From Thereva unica (Eukaryota; Arthropoda; Insecta; Diptera; Therevidae), in contig OX465281.1 of assembly GCA_949987705.1 (NCBI GenBank), positions 237,171,143-237,235,142 of the forward strand: 64,000 nt of DNA, written 5' to 3'. Made by a program: the position numbers and the translations under genes. Position 1 is the first letter of the stretch. Each line of letters starts with the position of its first letter. Below the pieces are notes generated by a model. The model was given only the letters and a program-made list of their open reading frames with translations. It was not told where the DNA came from and did no database searches. Positions 1 through 9,848 of this stretch are shown in pieces.

Positions 1-1038
1 TAAATTTCATCAAACAACAAAATAACGAACATTTGGAAAAGGAAATTAAAAATAAAATTCAGCAACAAATCGAAGAAAGAATACAGGAACATACTCAAAC
101 CATAAAATCAAAACGTCATGAAACAACTGATGAGCTTCTATCACAGCTTGATTCTGTTCCACAAATACTCAACAATCCATCATCAGTTTCAATAAATCCA
201 TCAAAAATCGGCTCGAAAATCGGTAATGATAAGAAAACATTAAATTACGAATGCATTTAAAAAAATTACTAAATTTTCCATCCGCTTTTGGCAACATCCT
301 CAAAATTAATAAGCATCACACAATCACCCTGTGTCAACTAAAAAACAAAATCATTTCATTATTGTTACCTTAATAATATGCAAAATTCTAAAATGAAGAA
401 TAGTGTGACATGGGAGCTTTTGGCTAATTTCAATTTTAATTGCTAGAACTTATCTAACCTTATTCTAAAAAGCCGCCCGTATTAATTCGCTTTTAGCTCA
501 GAACGGGAAAGTTGAGCAGGACGATAAGGACGAGAAACATTATCAGCCCGAATGCGATGGATATGGCCGTAAAGGTAATGATAATATTCTTGAAAATGTC
601 GAGACAGCCCAGCTGTCGGATGGTAGCGCTACTGAGGACCTTTTTTACAGTCCAATTGGTGTGTGCTGTTTCCTTAAAAATCTATTTTCGATATCAAATA
701 TTTTTCTCATTCTATTTTAAATTTCTTTTATTTTCATAAAAAAACATTAATTTATCCTCTTGGATGCATTAAAAACAGGATCTCCAAATTTCGATGACGT
801 TTTAGAAAATCACTCAGCTATTTCTCAGCAGCGAGAACTGTTAGAAAACACCGATAGTAATAAAAACCATCTAAAAATTTTCAAAATAATTTCTAATTTA
901 AATTTTTCCACAGGTAAAACATTTATCGAAAATGAAGCAGTAACAAATCTTCAGGTAAAACTTAATCAGGGAAATGGCCATCATAAGAAGATTCACAGCA
1001 ATCGCAACCGAACCCAGATTGGCAATAAGAAATTCTAA
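1..1038 (+). CDS. 3' end of an unrecognised multi-exon gene (last three exons)
   Basis: Three open blocks join with consistent splice phase: 1-222 (donor GT at 223), 497-658 (acceptor ends ttttag at 496, donor GT at 659) and 779-1038 (acceptor ends aaacag at 778, stop TAA at 1036-1038). Each junction interrupts a codon after its first base, and none of the joined exons contains a stop. The first exon is Gln/Glu/Lys-rich and helical-looking, the second acidic (QDDKDEKHYQ), the third Asn/Ser-rich with a basic end (NRNRTQIGNKKF). No catalytic motif, signal peptide or membrane segment is visible, and I do not recognise the protein. The start lies left of the window. The last acceptor has a weak pyrimidine tract, so the 3' exon boundary is the least certain part. 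Confidence 0.55.
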
Positions 1039-1500
1039 CAATAGATGGTGTTAGCTGCTCCCTTGTTCGTCCGTCGCGTTTTGTCATTTCTTGTGTAAAA
1101 AAACTACTTGCGAATATTTTTATAATTTTTTTAAATATTTAAAAATTATTTTAAGATATTTGCTTTAATTTGTAATTTTTTTTTCTTTTTCTTTATTATT
1201 ATTGTTATTCTAATTATTATTATTATTATTTCATTTCGGCAGTGACCGATTTATTATTCATTATATTTGTGTTTAAGAACAAGTCTTTATCTATGTTTAA
1301 TGTAATGTATAAAAATTTATGTAAAAATATTTAAATACTTTGTTTTTTAATATGGTTAACAAGATGTTATCAATAAACAAATATAGATTACATGTGCTGG
1401 CGAACCAAAAAAATTTAACCCCTTGAGTCTTCTTCGTAACCTTAAGAAGTTCTCAAATTTTTGTTTGCCCGTAACTGTTATGCTACCCCCTACCCCCTGT
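1039..1500 (+). other. Probable 3' UTR and downstream spacer of the left-edge gene
   Basis: AT-rich non-coding sequence after the stop at 1036-1038. An AATAAA polyadenylation hexamer lies at 1372-1377. No other structure is visible before the MITE at 1509. Confidence 0.4.
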
Positions 1501-1508
1501 ACCCAGTG

Positions 1509-1760
1509 CAGGGGCCGGTTCGTGTATGTCGAAAACGAAATTTTTTTTTTTCGTCTCGGGTTCGCGTAAGTCGAAAAAATTGAAAATTTTCGTCTGAAGC
1601 CGACGAAAGGCACTCTCTTGGGTTATCGAGTTTTTGCATTAGGACACGAACAATTTTCTTTCGACCTATGCGAACGCTAAAATTTTCGTCGACAAAATTT
1701 TTCGACTTCAATTTCTTTTCGTTCGACTATCGTCGTTCGCCATACACGAACCGGCCCCTG
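1509..1760. mobile_element. Short inverted-repeat element (MITE), 252 bp
   Basis: The ends are inverted copies: CAGGGGCCGGTTCGTGTATG at 1509-1528 and its reverse complement at 1741-1760. The interior is rich in TTCG/CGAA. The CAGGGG start resembles hAT ends, but no matching 8-bp target duplication is visible. No transposase is encoded. Confidence 0.6.
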
Positions 1761-2600
1761 GCTTTAGGTATTTTGGCGCCCCGTGCGAGATATTTTTATG
1801 CGCCCTTAACTTTTTTTCTTTTTGGTAGAAAACCTATGTTACTATGCAAAAATTGTACAATAACCCGAAATAAAAGATGTCTTACAACGGGCGAACGCCG
1901 TCCACTAGAGAGAAAATAAGGGCTCACGACGGCCAAACTTGACCAAAAGGTTTAAATGGCCGAATGCTAAGCTGTACACACGTTCGTCCACGTCCACAGT
2001 GTTCAGTAGAATTTACCAAATTTTCAGCAATTTTCAGTTCCGTCTCTTGTTCACTACCTCAGTATAGTTTCCGTTCGTTTTCCGATTTCTCTTAAACAAT
2101 CTGTTTTCGGTCTTATATTTTCACCCGAGACGACACATGTTCGAGGACTATATTTCAATCGGGTCGGTGTTTGCCCGTTGTAAGACCATTTTTTTTTATT
2201 TGAGAAGGTACGAGTACGAGTACAGTAGTCTGTGTTAAAAATAGAGGGTCGTATACCTCTCTCACTTGAATTCAAGAGCAGAATTTGAGGGCTCTGGAAC
2301 TTCCAGGCAAGCTCGTGGGGCTTTCAAGATTTATTGGTTTGAAACTGAATAGTTGCAAAAGTACGTATAATAAAGTGCCTTTGCCCGCTGTGTTTTACGT
2401 TTTTTTTTTTTTTTGTTTTTTCAAAAACATGCTTTGTTTAATTCCTGTGCATATCCGGCGTTATGTCTTGTGAGAGGTTATTGGGTGGGAAAGGTTGTGA
2501 AGTGTTATCATTTAATAACTAAATAAATTAACGCATTACTGGTTTGCGGCGCCCTGTGGGACATGGCCCGGGTTCGCCCACCCTTAAAGCCGTTACTGCC
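1761..2600. repeat. Dispersed repeat R1, copy 1
   Basis: The start (ttttggcgcc, then tatttttatgcgccc) recurs inverted at about 16440-16615. The motif cttacaacgggcgaacgccg near 1880 recurs inverted near 2170-2190 and again in direct orientation near 39445. No convincing coding frame is visible. The repeat is probably a degraded DNA element; its class is unknown. Confidence 0.45.
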
Positions 2601-3223
2601 TGTACCCAAGTATTCCACACAAATATCTAAGTGTAAACTTACAAAGGAATATCACTCACTTTTCATTTGACTAAATTGAAAAATAGAGCAATATATATAA
2701 TTTGAGAAATCAAATCCAAGATCATGGAGTCTCTCTAGCAAATCGTTTCAGTTGCAACCCTCCGTTGTGGCGAGCCACACCCACACTGCAGCTTCAGGTG
2801 CTATTTTAGCCCTCTCCGTTTTTAGATCAGAATAAAAAAGATGGAATCTCTGATGCATTGTGACTTTACATGCGAACTTTGAATGGATGACCTTCTACCC
2901 TGGCATACGAAAGACCAAGGTAGACTTTGACAAACCAATGACTCTAAAATTATTGTGCATTCAGACAGTGAAGTGGGATCAAGCCAATCTATAGGCTTCT
3001 ATAGATTGTCTGCGATTATGTTAATAGGATTAAAGTGATCGCTAGCAATAGCTCAATTATTATGAGGTTTTCAGCCCATCAGCTTCCAAAGATAAAGAAA
3101 ATACGATCATGTAATAAATTTGCTATGGTTTTTATATTTCAGAGTTTTCAAGAAAATGCAATACATCTCTTATAAGGTATTACCTAAATCAGGGCATATC
3201 CTTCTATGACATATAATAATTTC
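2601..3223. other. Spacer with no recognised feature
   Basis: AT-rich sequence with stops in all frames. No repeat pairing with the rest of the window was seen. Confidence 0.5.
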
Positions 3224-3515
3224 TTAATAGTAACGTGATGTAGTTGTTGTAATAGCATCAATGTCTACACAAGAACATGTATTCTTTGCATTGCAGTTTC
3301 CGCTTGTGCAACACAATTGTAGATACAAAATTGTTCCTTTACAAATGAATCGCAAAACAGGCGTGGTACTGAAATAAAATAAATATTGTATATAATATGA
3401 AAATTGTATAAAATAATTATAATTTATTAATACTTCTTTCATTTTCGTCAGATGTTGGGGCGCAAACTGCCATAGCTAGTCCGGCCAACAAAAGTAAATT
3501 TTTTAAAGAATGCAT
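3224..3515 (-). pseudogene. Defensin-like antimicrobial peptide gene, frameshifted copy
   Basis: This is a paralogue of the intact gene at 14351-14699. Exon 1 (3434-3515) encodes a signal peptide beginning MHSLKNLLLL and the same Glu/Asp-rich pro-region. It is followed by a 65-bp intron with GT and AG ends (3369-3433). Exon 2 (3224-3368) encodes the RIPR site and the first three cysteines. After the third cysteine about 10 nt present in the intact copy are missing, so the normal frame is lost. The last three cysteines (NAKNTCSC) and a short Thr-rich tail survive only in another frame. A TATAAA lies about 72 bp upstream of the ATG. The peptide would have acted outside the cell as a CS-alpha-beta immune effector. 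An assembly or read error at the deletion is the main alternative to a true pseudogene. Confidence 0.75.
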
Positions 3516-3586
3516 TTTAAGAAAATGAGGACTAAAGAACTGCTCCACTGGCATAAGAATACTGAATGTTACGGAAGACTGCGGGT

Positions 3587-3592
3587 TTTATA
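3587..3592 (-). promoter_or_regulatory. TATA box of the left defensin-like copy
   Basis: On the minus strand the sequence reads ggaTATAAAaccc, about 72 bp before the ATG at 3515. The proximal ~120 bp upstream aligns loosely with the same stretch before the intact copy. Confidence 0.5.
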
Positions 3593-3929
3593 TCCAAATT
3601 TTTATCATAAGCTATTTTTTTTTTTAGTTTTTAACTCGAATAGAAATGATTGATGGTGATTATTTATCTGTTAAAGGAAATATTCAGAAAGTTACCGATA
3701 GCAGTATCTAGCTAATTGGAATAAATTTACATTTATTGTAATAAAGCAAATCCAGATACTAACACAGAGTCATAATGGCTTCGGTGAAGTACCTACATCT
3801 ATGGTTTATGACTGCGTGAAAAACCTAGGCAAGTAGTTCTCACAGGCTTCTTTTGAAGCCAGATTAATTCTCTTGAGGAAGTTCTACAGAGATAAAAACA
3901 AGTGGAACTCAGCCTTTTCTATGTTTGGA
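3593..3929. other. Upstream spacer, no recognised feature
   Basis: AT-rich sequence. Only the first ~60 bp next to the TATA box resembles the upstream of the other defensin-like gene (shared atcatcaatcattt). Confidence 0.4.
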
Positions 3930-4133
3930 CTACATATAATACGGTCTGTGCATCAAAACTTTCGAAAGAAAGTCTCCCAGTCGACGGGCCATCAATAAAG
4001 TGTGTGGTTTGGCATTGTCGTGATGGAAGGTAACACGTTTTCTATTATTCAATTCTGGCCGTAGGGTTGATAACCAACCGACAAACCAAGTAGAAACCCC
4101 GCCTAGAGAACAAGTCCCTCCACAAGTAAACAA
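3930..4133 (-). pseudogene. Mariner-type transposase fragment
   Basis: The 67-codon minus-strand frame contains RPELNNRKRVTFHHDNAKPH and then a tail like the ...VL.HPPYSPDL region. This matches the mariner catalytic core around the second aspartate (HHDNA.PH). The frame stops directly after RPYYM, so the third catalytic aspartate and the C-terminus are gone. No inverted terminal repeats were found nearby. It is a dead remnant next to the broken defensin-like gene. Confidence 0.8.
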
Positions 4134-4396
4134 TATCAGATTTTCGACGTCAAATCCCGCCTTCGCAAACGACTGTGACAGCTCACAGTCTTGACAGTTT
4201 TCAGTACCGTATAGCAGATGTTAATTAGGTTAATATTTAGGAATAGGTCCGGAGAGCTCCGATAATGGAGAGGCAACCAAGGCATGGCAGTCTGCTGCAC
4301 TTGAGGATCAACGTAACCTGTTTAGTCTTTGGCCACCAAACTATAGCTGTATAAGTGACCACAAGTATTGTATATCATTTGTGCTGTAAGATGGAC

Positions 4397-4640
4397 CCCA
4401 TATGACCCTTGAGCGTTCCAGTTCAGTCGACTGATACTGAGTACTCAACTGTGCTAGCCTGGATACAATTAGGAGAAAGGTACCAGGATAGGTACATTAT
4501 TAGGGTTGATTTCCAGGCCCTCCTTGGTACACCATCTTTGAACTTCTCGAAGTGCTGTTCTCATGACCTCTGTAATGGTCAGGTCAAACTTCTCAGGGAC
4601 GATGATGGCAATATCGTCTACATAGCATCGACATCGATGA
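4397..4640 (-). pseudogene. LOA-type LINE reverse transcriptase fragment (unit 1)
   Basis: The minus strand reads YVDDIAIIVPEKF, then VQRWCTKEGLEINP, before a stop. This is RT motif C (Y-x-D-D) and the following segment in the style of LOA/R1-group elements; compare GYADDVAIVARGKF in the intact LOA frame at 59466-62183. The fragment is cut by the duplication boundary. Confidence 0.7.
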
Positions 4641-4689
4641 CATCGATAATTCGATCGGCAATTTGATAATCAGCGGTTCGGGTTCTGAC

Positions 4690-4930
4690 CTTGTGGCGGA
4701 TCGTGGTTGTACAGCTGGTGGAAGAATTCTCTTCACCGCTGGAGGTGCCCACGGCGAGAAGTCACGAAAGCTTCATCCATTTTTTTGATGTTGTCGTTTG
4801 TTGATGTTGTCTTGTCGTCTAACCGCCAGATTGTCTGGTACAGCGACAGGTACTTGTGCATCGACGCCGCTTCTTCCATGTCGGCCGCAAGGTTATTAAT
4901 TTCAAGAGTTAACCCTTCTAGCACAGAAGG
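4690..4930 (-). pseudogene. RTE-like LINE, EN-RT linker segment 2 (unit 1)
   Basis: Minus-strand NNLAADMEEAAS, SLYQTIWRL and FVTSRRGHLQRW match the linker between endonuclease and RT of RTE-type elements. It continues the interrupted element whose endonuclease lies at 8059-8883 and whose linker segment 1 is at 6940-7094. Confidence 0.6.
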
Positions 4931-5060
4931 CGCACTTTTCAGCTAAGCATGAAAATCTATATATGCATACACATACATACATATATATTACATATATACA
5001 TATATAGAGTTTCCCTTCTAACACAGAAGGCACACTTCCCAGCAGGGCTGAGAAATATTT
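4909..5060. repeat. AT microsatellite between two imperfect direct repeats (unit 1)
   Basis: A CATA/TATA-rich tract (about 4950-5008) lies between two copies of ccttctarcacagaaggcrc (starting near 4914 and 5016). It sits where the 3' end of the minus-strand Jockey-like element meets the RTE linker, so it may be that element's tail plus a local duplication. Confidence 0.5.
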
Positions 5061-5193
5061 ACCACTGCCGTGGCTCAGCTGAGACATGCAAAGATAAAAT
5101 ATTAGTAAATATTAATAGAGATTGAACATAGATTAAAATAAAAAGTAAGGGCATCCAACATGTAACCCACCAGACAACATAAAATGTGCGCAA

Positions 5194-6930
5194 TCACGTC
5201 AGATTGAAAAGACTCCTTTTAAGGGCATCTTTACCAATACTCACGTCAAACATGTTGTTCACGTTAATGAACATGCGATTGACAGGTTCGAATCTGCCGT
5301 AATTCGTATTAGAAGAGTTGATTTGTAAGAGAGGTGGTCCTCTTAGATTGTAACGACTCACTCTAAACGATGCACGGTGATCTAGAAAACCTGAGTCAAC
5401 CTTTCCATTAAGGAGCTGATGAACAAAAACAACATCGGCCACCTCACGGCGCTTGTGTAGAGAGCTTAAGTTAAGTCACTTAAGCCGAGATTCATAAGAT
5501 GGAAGAACTAATGGGTTTTCCCAAGGAAGATGATTCAGTGCGAATCGAACGAACCTTCGTTGGACCGATTCAATAGTTCTAACATGCACAGAGTAGTGAG
5601 GAGACCAAACCTGGGACGCATATTCGAGTAATGGTCTGACAAGAGAAATATAAAGGTGTTTAGTAATCAAGGGGTTGTTAAATTCTTTGGACCACCTTTT
5701 TATAAAACCCAGGACTAAACTACCTCTAGAAGAGATATAGTTGATGTGAGTGGAAAAATCCAGCTTACTATCAAATCTAATCCCGAGATCTTTAACAAAG
5801 TTTACACGAGGGACACCTTCATTAAGAAAGGTGTAGTTAAAAATTATAGGATCACGTTTCCTACTAAAAGTCATGACCTCACACTTACTAATATTAAGAA
5901 CCAGGTTGTTATAAGTACACCAAGAGTAAAAGGTGTCAAGATCAGCCTGCAAAAGTTTGCAATCCTCAATACTCTTAATGTGACGGTATAACTTGATGTC
6001 ATCAGCGTAAATCAATATTCTACAGTGTCTTAACAAGGAAACAATGTCATCAATTGATAAAATGAAGAGAAGAGGGCCAAGATGACTTCCTTGAGGGACA
6101 CCGGATGATGCTTCAATGAGTACTGATTTGGATCCTCGAAAAAGAACTTGGTAGGTCCGGTCAGCTAAGTAAGACTGGAACCACACCAGAAGTGCTTGCG
6201 GAAAGCCAAGCCTTCTTAATTTGAGAATTATAATAGAATGGGAGAGCTTGTCAAATGCCTTGCTAAAATCAGTGTAAACGCAATCAGTTTGACAACCAGA
6301 AACGAAGCCCTCGACAGCATGAGAAGTGAACTCAAGAAGATTGGTGGTAGTGGAACGACCTGCAAGAAAACCATGTTGATTCGTTGAGACAAGCCTCTTG
6401 CAGATCGGAGCGATCGCAGAATAGATAATTGATTCGAAAAGCTTCGGTATAACAGACAACTTCGCAATTGGTCTATAATTCGATATTTCGTTTTTGCTAC
6501 CACTTTTGTGAATAGGAATTATAAACGAATTCTTCCAAAGCGTAGGGAAGCACCCTTTATCCAGGGATTTCTGAAACAGGGTTTTCAGTGGAGACTGGAG
6601 AACCTCCGCACAGGACTTCAGGACAGCAGGTGGAATACCGTCAGGGCCCGAAGTGAAGTCGAAAGGGAGTTCATCAATATGTTTCACGATATCAGCAAGG
6701 GTAATTGAGAGAGGTAAAAAATGAGGCTCTCGGTTAGGGGTAATGTGACGAAAATTATTGTCATTAGGCTGAAAGTCAGAAGGTAAAAAAGATTGATGAA
6801 AGAATGATGCAAACATGTTGCAAATCGCAAGTGACTCAGAACTATTCCAGAACGCTTCCCGTTCTGATTTCATTTTCTGTCGAACTTCTTTGTTCAATCG
6901 TCGGTATAGCTCAAAGTCGAAGTATTTCAT
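5194..6930 (-). pseudogene. Jockey/CR1-like LINE reverse transcriptase with one internal stop (unit 1)
   Basis: One continuous minus-strand frame runs from 6930 to 5194, broken only by an in-frame stop at 5476-5478. The 484 residues before the stop hold RT motifs in order: GPDGIP (96-101), NYRPI (151-155), DFSKAFD (221-227), SGVPQGS (276-282) and YADD (308-311). The C-terminal part continues past the stop (VVFVHQLLNGKVDS). This is the pol (ORF2) protein of a Jockey-superfamily element that copies its RNA at the chromosomal target. The endonuclease half is absent, so the copy is 5'-truncated. It interrupts an RTE-like element. The same stop is present in the second tandem copy, so the mutation predates the duplication. 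The exact clade is uncertain. Confidence 0.85.
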
Positions 6931-6939
6931 TCGTTTCCG

Positions 6940-7094
6940 CTAATCGACGAGGTCCAGTCAGCTGTCCAAGATCCACGGCTGCGTTCGTTTACGACTAGGT
7001 GGACACAACTCCATTGCACCCCACAGTAAACTCCGACAATTGCCTCTAAATCTATATCGCCCGGTATTACGAACGCCGCGAATTCGTTCGATAA
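6940..7094 (-). pseudogene. RTE-like LINE, EN-RT linker segment 1 (unit 1)
   Basis: Minus-strand NEFAAFVIPGDIDLEAI and ERSRGSWTADWTSSIS resemble the region after the endonuclease of RTE-type elements (NRFxAL...DID...W, then RxSxxWxxDxTW). It lies between the inverted-repeat element (7095-8058) and the Jockey-like insertion, as expected if both inserted into one RTE copy. Confidence 0.5.
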
Positions 7095-8058
7095 CACCGT
7101 ACTACAAATCGTGACTTGAAAAAAATCCATTCTTCGTCGTTTGCATTTTTTTCAGCTCCGATTTTTTCTGATTCTAATGGTTTTTTTCTTTTTTTCGTAC
7201 CACGCTCAGGTTTTTTGTTATTAACAAAAAATGTTTTTGAATTTTATTTGATATAATCGAATATTTATTTTTATGAATATTTCTAAAAATTTACGCTGAA
7301 TGCGAATATGCAAACGATTTTTTTTTTAAACATTAGAAGTTGAAAATACTATTTTTCAGAAAAATTAGAAAATTTACACAAATATTATTTATTTACTATT
7401 TTCAACTTACAAATAAGTTACAGAGTTACATAAAACTTGCACAAAACCACCAGTCTACTTAGTTTTGACGACAAAATGTCAATTTCCTGGTTTTCTTTGC
7501 GAAATCATCTTCCGGATTTTCTCGACAAACCGACCAACAGTAGTTTCCTAACATATGGCGCACATCTTTACTCGCATATCTAGCCTCAAACGGTTTCAAA
7601 TCCTGATGATAACGCTCCCCCATTTCATATCTTCCAATGTTAATTTTGATATTATTGTTTTTACGTTTGTTTGTAATGAGAAGAGTACACACAAAACAAT
7701 ATTTATTTCGATTGGGGCACTCCATGATGGGAGCGACGTTGACACGTCGAGAACTGACACGAAAATGCCGAATGCCAAATGCCAATACATGCATACATTT
7801 TTCTGAAAAATAGTATTTTCAACTTCTAATGTTTAAAAAAAAATTTCGTTTGCATATTCGCATTCAGCGTAAATTTTTAGAAATATTCATAAAAATAAAT
7901 ATTCGATTATATCAAATAAAATTCAAAAACATTTTTTGTTAATAACAAAAAACCTGAGCGTGGTACGAAAAAAAGAAAAAAACCATTAGAATCAGACAAA
8001 ATCGGAGCTGAAAAAAATTCAAACGACGAAGAATGGATTTTTTCACTGTAGTACGGTG
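7095..8058. mobile_element. Long-inverted-repeat (foldback) element, 964 bp (unit 1)
   Basis: The arms of about 265 bp are near-perfect inverted copies: 7095 onward (CACCGTACTAC..., gtaccacgctcagg, gaagttgaaaatac) and about 7800-8058. The ~430-bp centre carries a minus-strand coding fragment (7459-7794). It is inserted between the endonuclease and linker of the RTE-like LINE. No clear target duplication is visible. Confidence 0.8.
7459..7794 (-). CDS. Unidentified coding fragment inside the foldback element (unit 1)
   Basis: A 111-codon minus-strand frame between the long inverted arms. The C-terminal half contains MGERYHQDLKPFEARY and HMLGNYCWSV and ends in a basic KKTRK stretch. I have an impression that a G-E-R-x-H-Q-D ... 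M-L-x-x-Y-C-W block occurs in repetitive, unassigned insect proteins, but I cannot name the family. The N-terminal third (up to about NKRKNNN) looks non-coding, so the real exon may begin later. It could be the 3' exon of a transposase or a captured sequence. Confidence 0.4.
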   Translation of the reverse strand: MHVLAFGIRHFRVSSRRVNVAPIMECPNRNKYCFVCTLLITNKRKNNNIKINIGRYEMGERYHQDLKPFEARYASKDVRHMLGNYCWSVCRENPEDDFAKKTRKLTFCRQN

Positions 8059-8883
8059 AATGCTATTTGAAACTCTCGACCGTAAGCACGTCCAATTCTA
8101 CATGACTAGTGGTGGCTCCGTTTTCTTCGCTCTTTGTAATTGTGCCTGTAATTTCGCTCGAACAAGATAATGGTACGATGCGCAATCGCACGTACGTCTT
8201 TGAGCGTCGATCGGAATCTTGCGTAGGTAGATCAAAACGTAGTCTAACATCGCCGAGTCGTTGCCGGATGGATTTCGTCAGGTGAGTTGGTGTTTGAGTA
8301 GATGGCGGAAAATGCTGTTGCCAACGATCAAGTTGTTTGAAGCTGCGAGTGAAAACAGGCGTAAGCCGTTGTCGTTAATTACTCCGTGTCCGAATTGCCC
8401 ATCTTTCCTTCCCAGCCTGTTCGTTCTGCACCTGAATGTGTATTGAAGTCCCCCGCCAGTATGATAAATTCGGTTCGAATTAACGTATCTAGCGTCTGTT
8501 GGCGGTTGTAACCGCCAAACGCGAATACGATAACGCTGTTAGCAGCCCGTCGATCATCCATAAACCCAGCTGCGGCCTCTCGTCTCTCACTACCAGAATA
8601 GTAAAGCATCATCTTTTCGTGGATTGTTGGCGGGACGATCGTCAATGTGTCGGATCCGGTAAGTCGTAGTTCCGATAGCGCAGCAACTGATATTTTGCAT
8701 TTCAATAAATCCATTGCTATGATTTCGGTCAGATTTGACCGACGTAATGTTCGTACATTCGGAAGGCCTACAGATGGCTAATCCGTCTTTTCCATGTTCC
8801 ATAAGTGATAATTTAAAGCGCAGGATTCGACAACGAAAGCAACGAGTCAACTGACTTCGCGTGTCCTCGTTACGTAACGGCAC
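8059..8883 (-). pseudogene. RTE-like LINE endonuclease domain, degraded (unit 1)
   Basis: Pieces of an APE-type endonuclease lie in order on the minus strand: VAALSELRLTGSD and MLYYSGSE, GFMDDRRAANSV, then LAGDFNTHSG, then GHGVINDNGLRLFSLAASNN and a degraded C-terminal segment (CASYHYLVRAKL). The ALxELRLTG...YYSGSE and AGDFNxHSG motifs are typical of RTE-type elements. There is an internal deletion after SVIVF, with stops and frame shifts. The linker continues at 6940-7094 and 4690-4930. The RT domain itself is not found. Confidence 0.75.
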
Positions 8884-9051
8884 AGGAAGAAACCACTTTG
8901 CAAATTAAGTGCAAACCTTCTGTTTTGGTACGATTATCTAGTGTCTTCTTTACAAAACTGATCATAGTCAGTTTCAGGCCAATGAATAAAGAAAAGTTTT
9001 ACAGTAAGTGTAGATCGACAAACAATAGGCTAGTATGATAACATAAGAAAG

Positions 9052-9295
9052 CCCATATGACCCTTGAGCGTTCCAGTTCAGTCGACTGATACTGAGTACT
9101 CAACTGTGCTAGCCTGGATACAATTAGGAGAAAGGTACCAGGATAGGTACATTATTAGGGTTGATTTCCAGGCCCTCCTTGGTACACCATCTTTGAACTT
9201 CTCGAAGTGCTGTTCTCATGACCTCTGTAATGGTCAGGTCAAACTTCTCAGGGACGATGATGGCAATATCGTCTACATAGCATCGACATCGATGA
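9052..9295 (-). pseudogene. LOA-type RT fragment (unit 2)
   Basis: Second copy of the fragment at 4397-4640, with the same YVDD motif. Here it directly abuts the RTE endonuclease end of unit 1, a junction created by the duplication. Confidence 0.7.
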
Positions 9296-9344
9296 CATCG
9301 ATAATTCGATCGGCAATTTGATAATCAGCGGTTCGGGTTCTGAC

Positions 9345-9585
9345 CTTGTGGCGGATCGTGGTTGTACAGCTGGTGGAAGAATTCTCTTCACCGCTGGAGG
9401 TGCCCACGGCGAGAAGTCACGAAAGCTTCATCCATTTTTTTGATGTTGTCGTTTGTTGATGTTGTCTTGTCGTCTAACCGCCAGATTGTCTGGTACAGCG
9501 ACAGGTACTTGTGCATCGACGCCGCTTCTTCCATGTCGGCCGCAAGGTTATTAATTTCAAGAGTTAACCCTTCTAGCACAGAAGG
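9345..9585 (-). pseudogene. RTE-like linker segment 2 (unit 2)
   Basis: Second copy of 4690-4930. Confidence 0.6.
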
Positions 9586-9715
9586 CGCACTTTTCAGCTA
9601 AGCATGAAAATCTATATATGCATACACATACATACATATATATTACATATATACATATATAGAGTTTCCCTTCTAACACAGAAGGCACACTTCCCAGCAG
9701 GGCTGAGAAATATTT
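9564..9715. repeat. AT microsatellite between direct repeats (unit 2)
   Basis: Second copy of 4909-5060. The repeat length looks unchanged between units, which is notable for a microsatellite. Confidence 0.5.
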
Positions 9716-9848
9716 ACCACTGCCGTGGCTCAGCTGAGACATGCAAAGATAAAATATTAGTAAATATTAATAGAGATTGAACATAGATTAAAATAAAAAG
9801 TAAGGGCATCCAACATGTAACCCACCAGACAACATAAAATGTGCGCAA

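Larger units (their letters stand above)
4397..9051. repeat. Tandem duplication, unit 1 (4,655 bp)
   Basis: Every stretch I compared in 4397-9051 recurs unchanged at +4655, including all the minus-strand frames. The unit begins in CCCATATGACCC; the junction at 9051/9052 reads ...gaaagCCCatatg. The only homology at the edges is CCC. The contents are nested LINE and inverted-repeat elements listed separately. Confidence 0.9.

Noticed and set aside
4409..4666. Plus-strand frames in the tandem units (also 9064-9321, 5746-5991 and 10401-10646)
   Set aside because: They are antisense shadows of the minus-strand LINE sequences.
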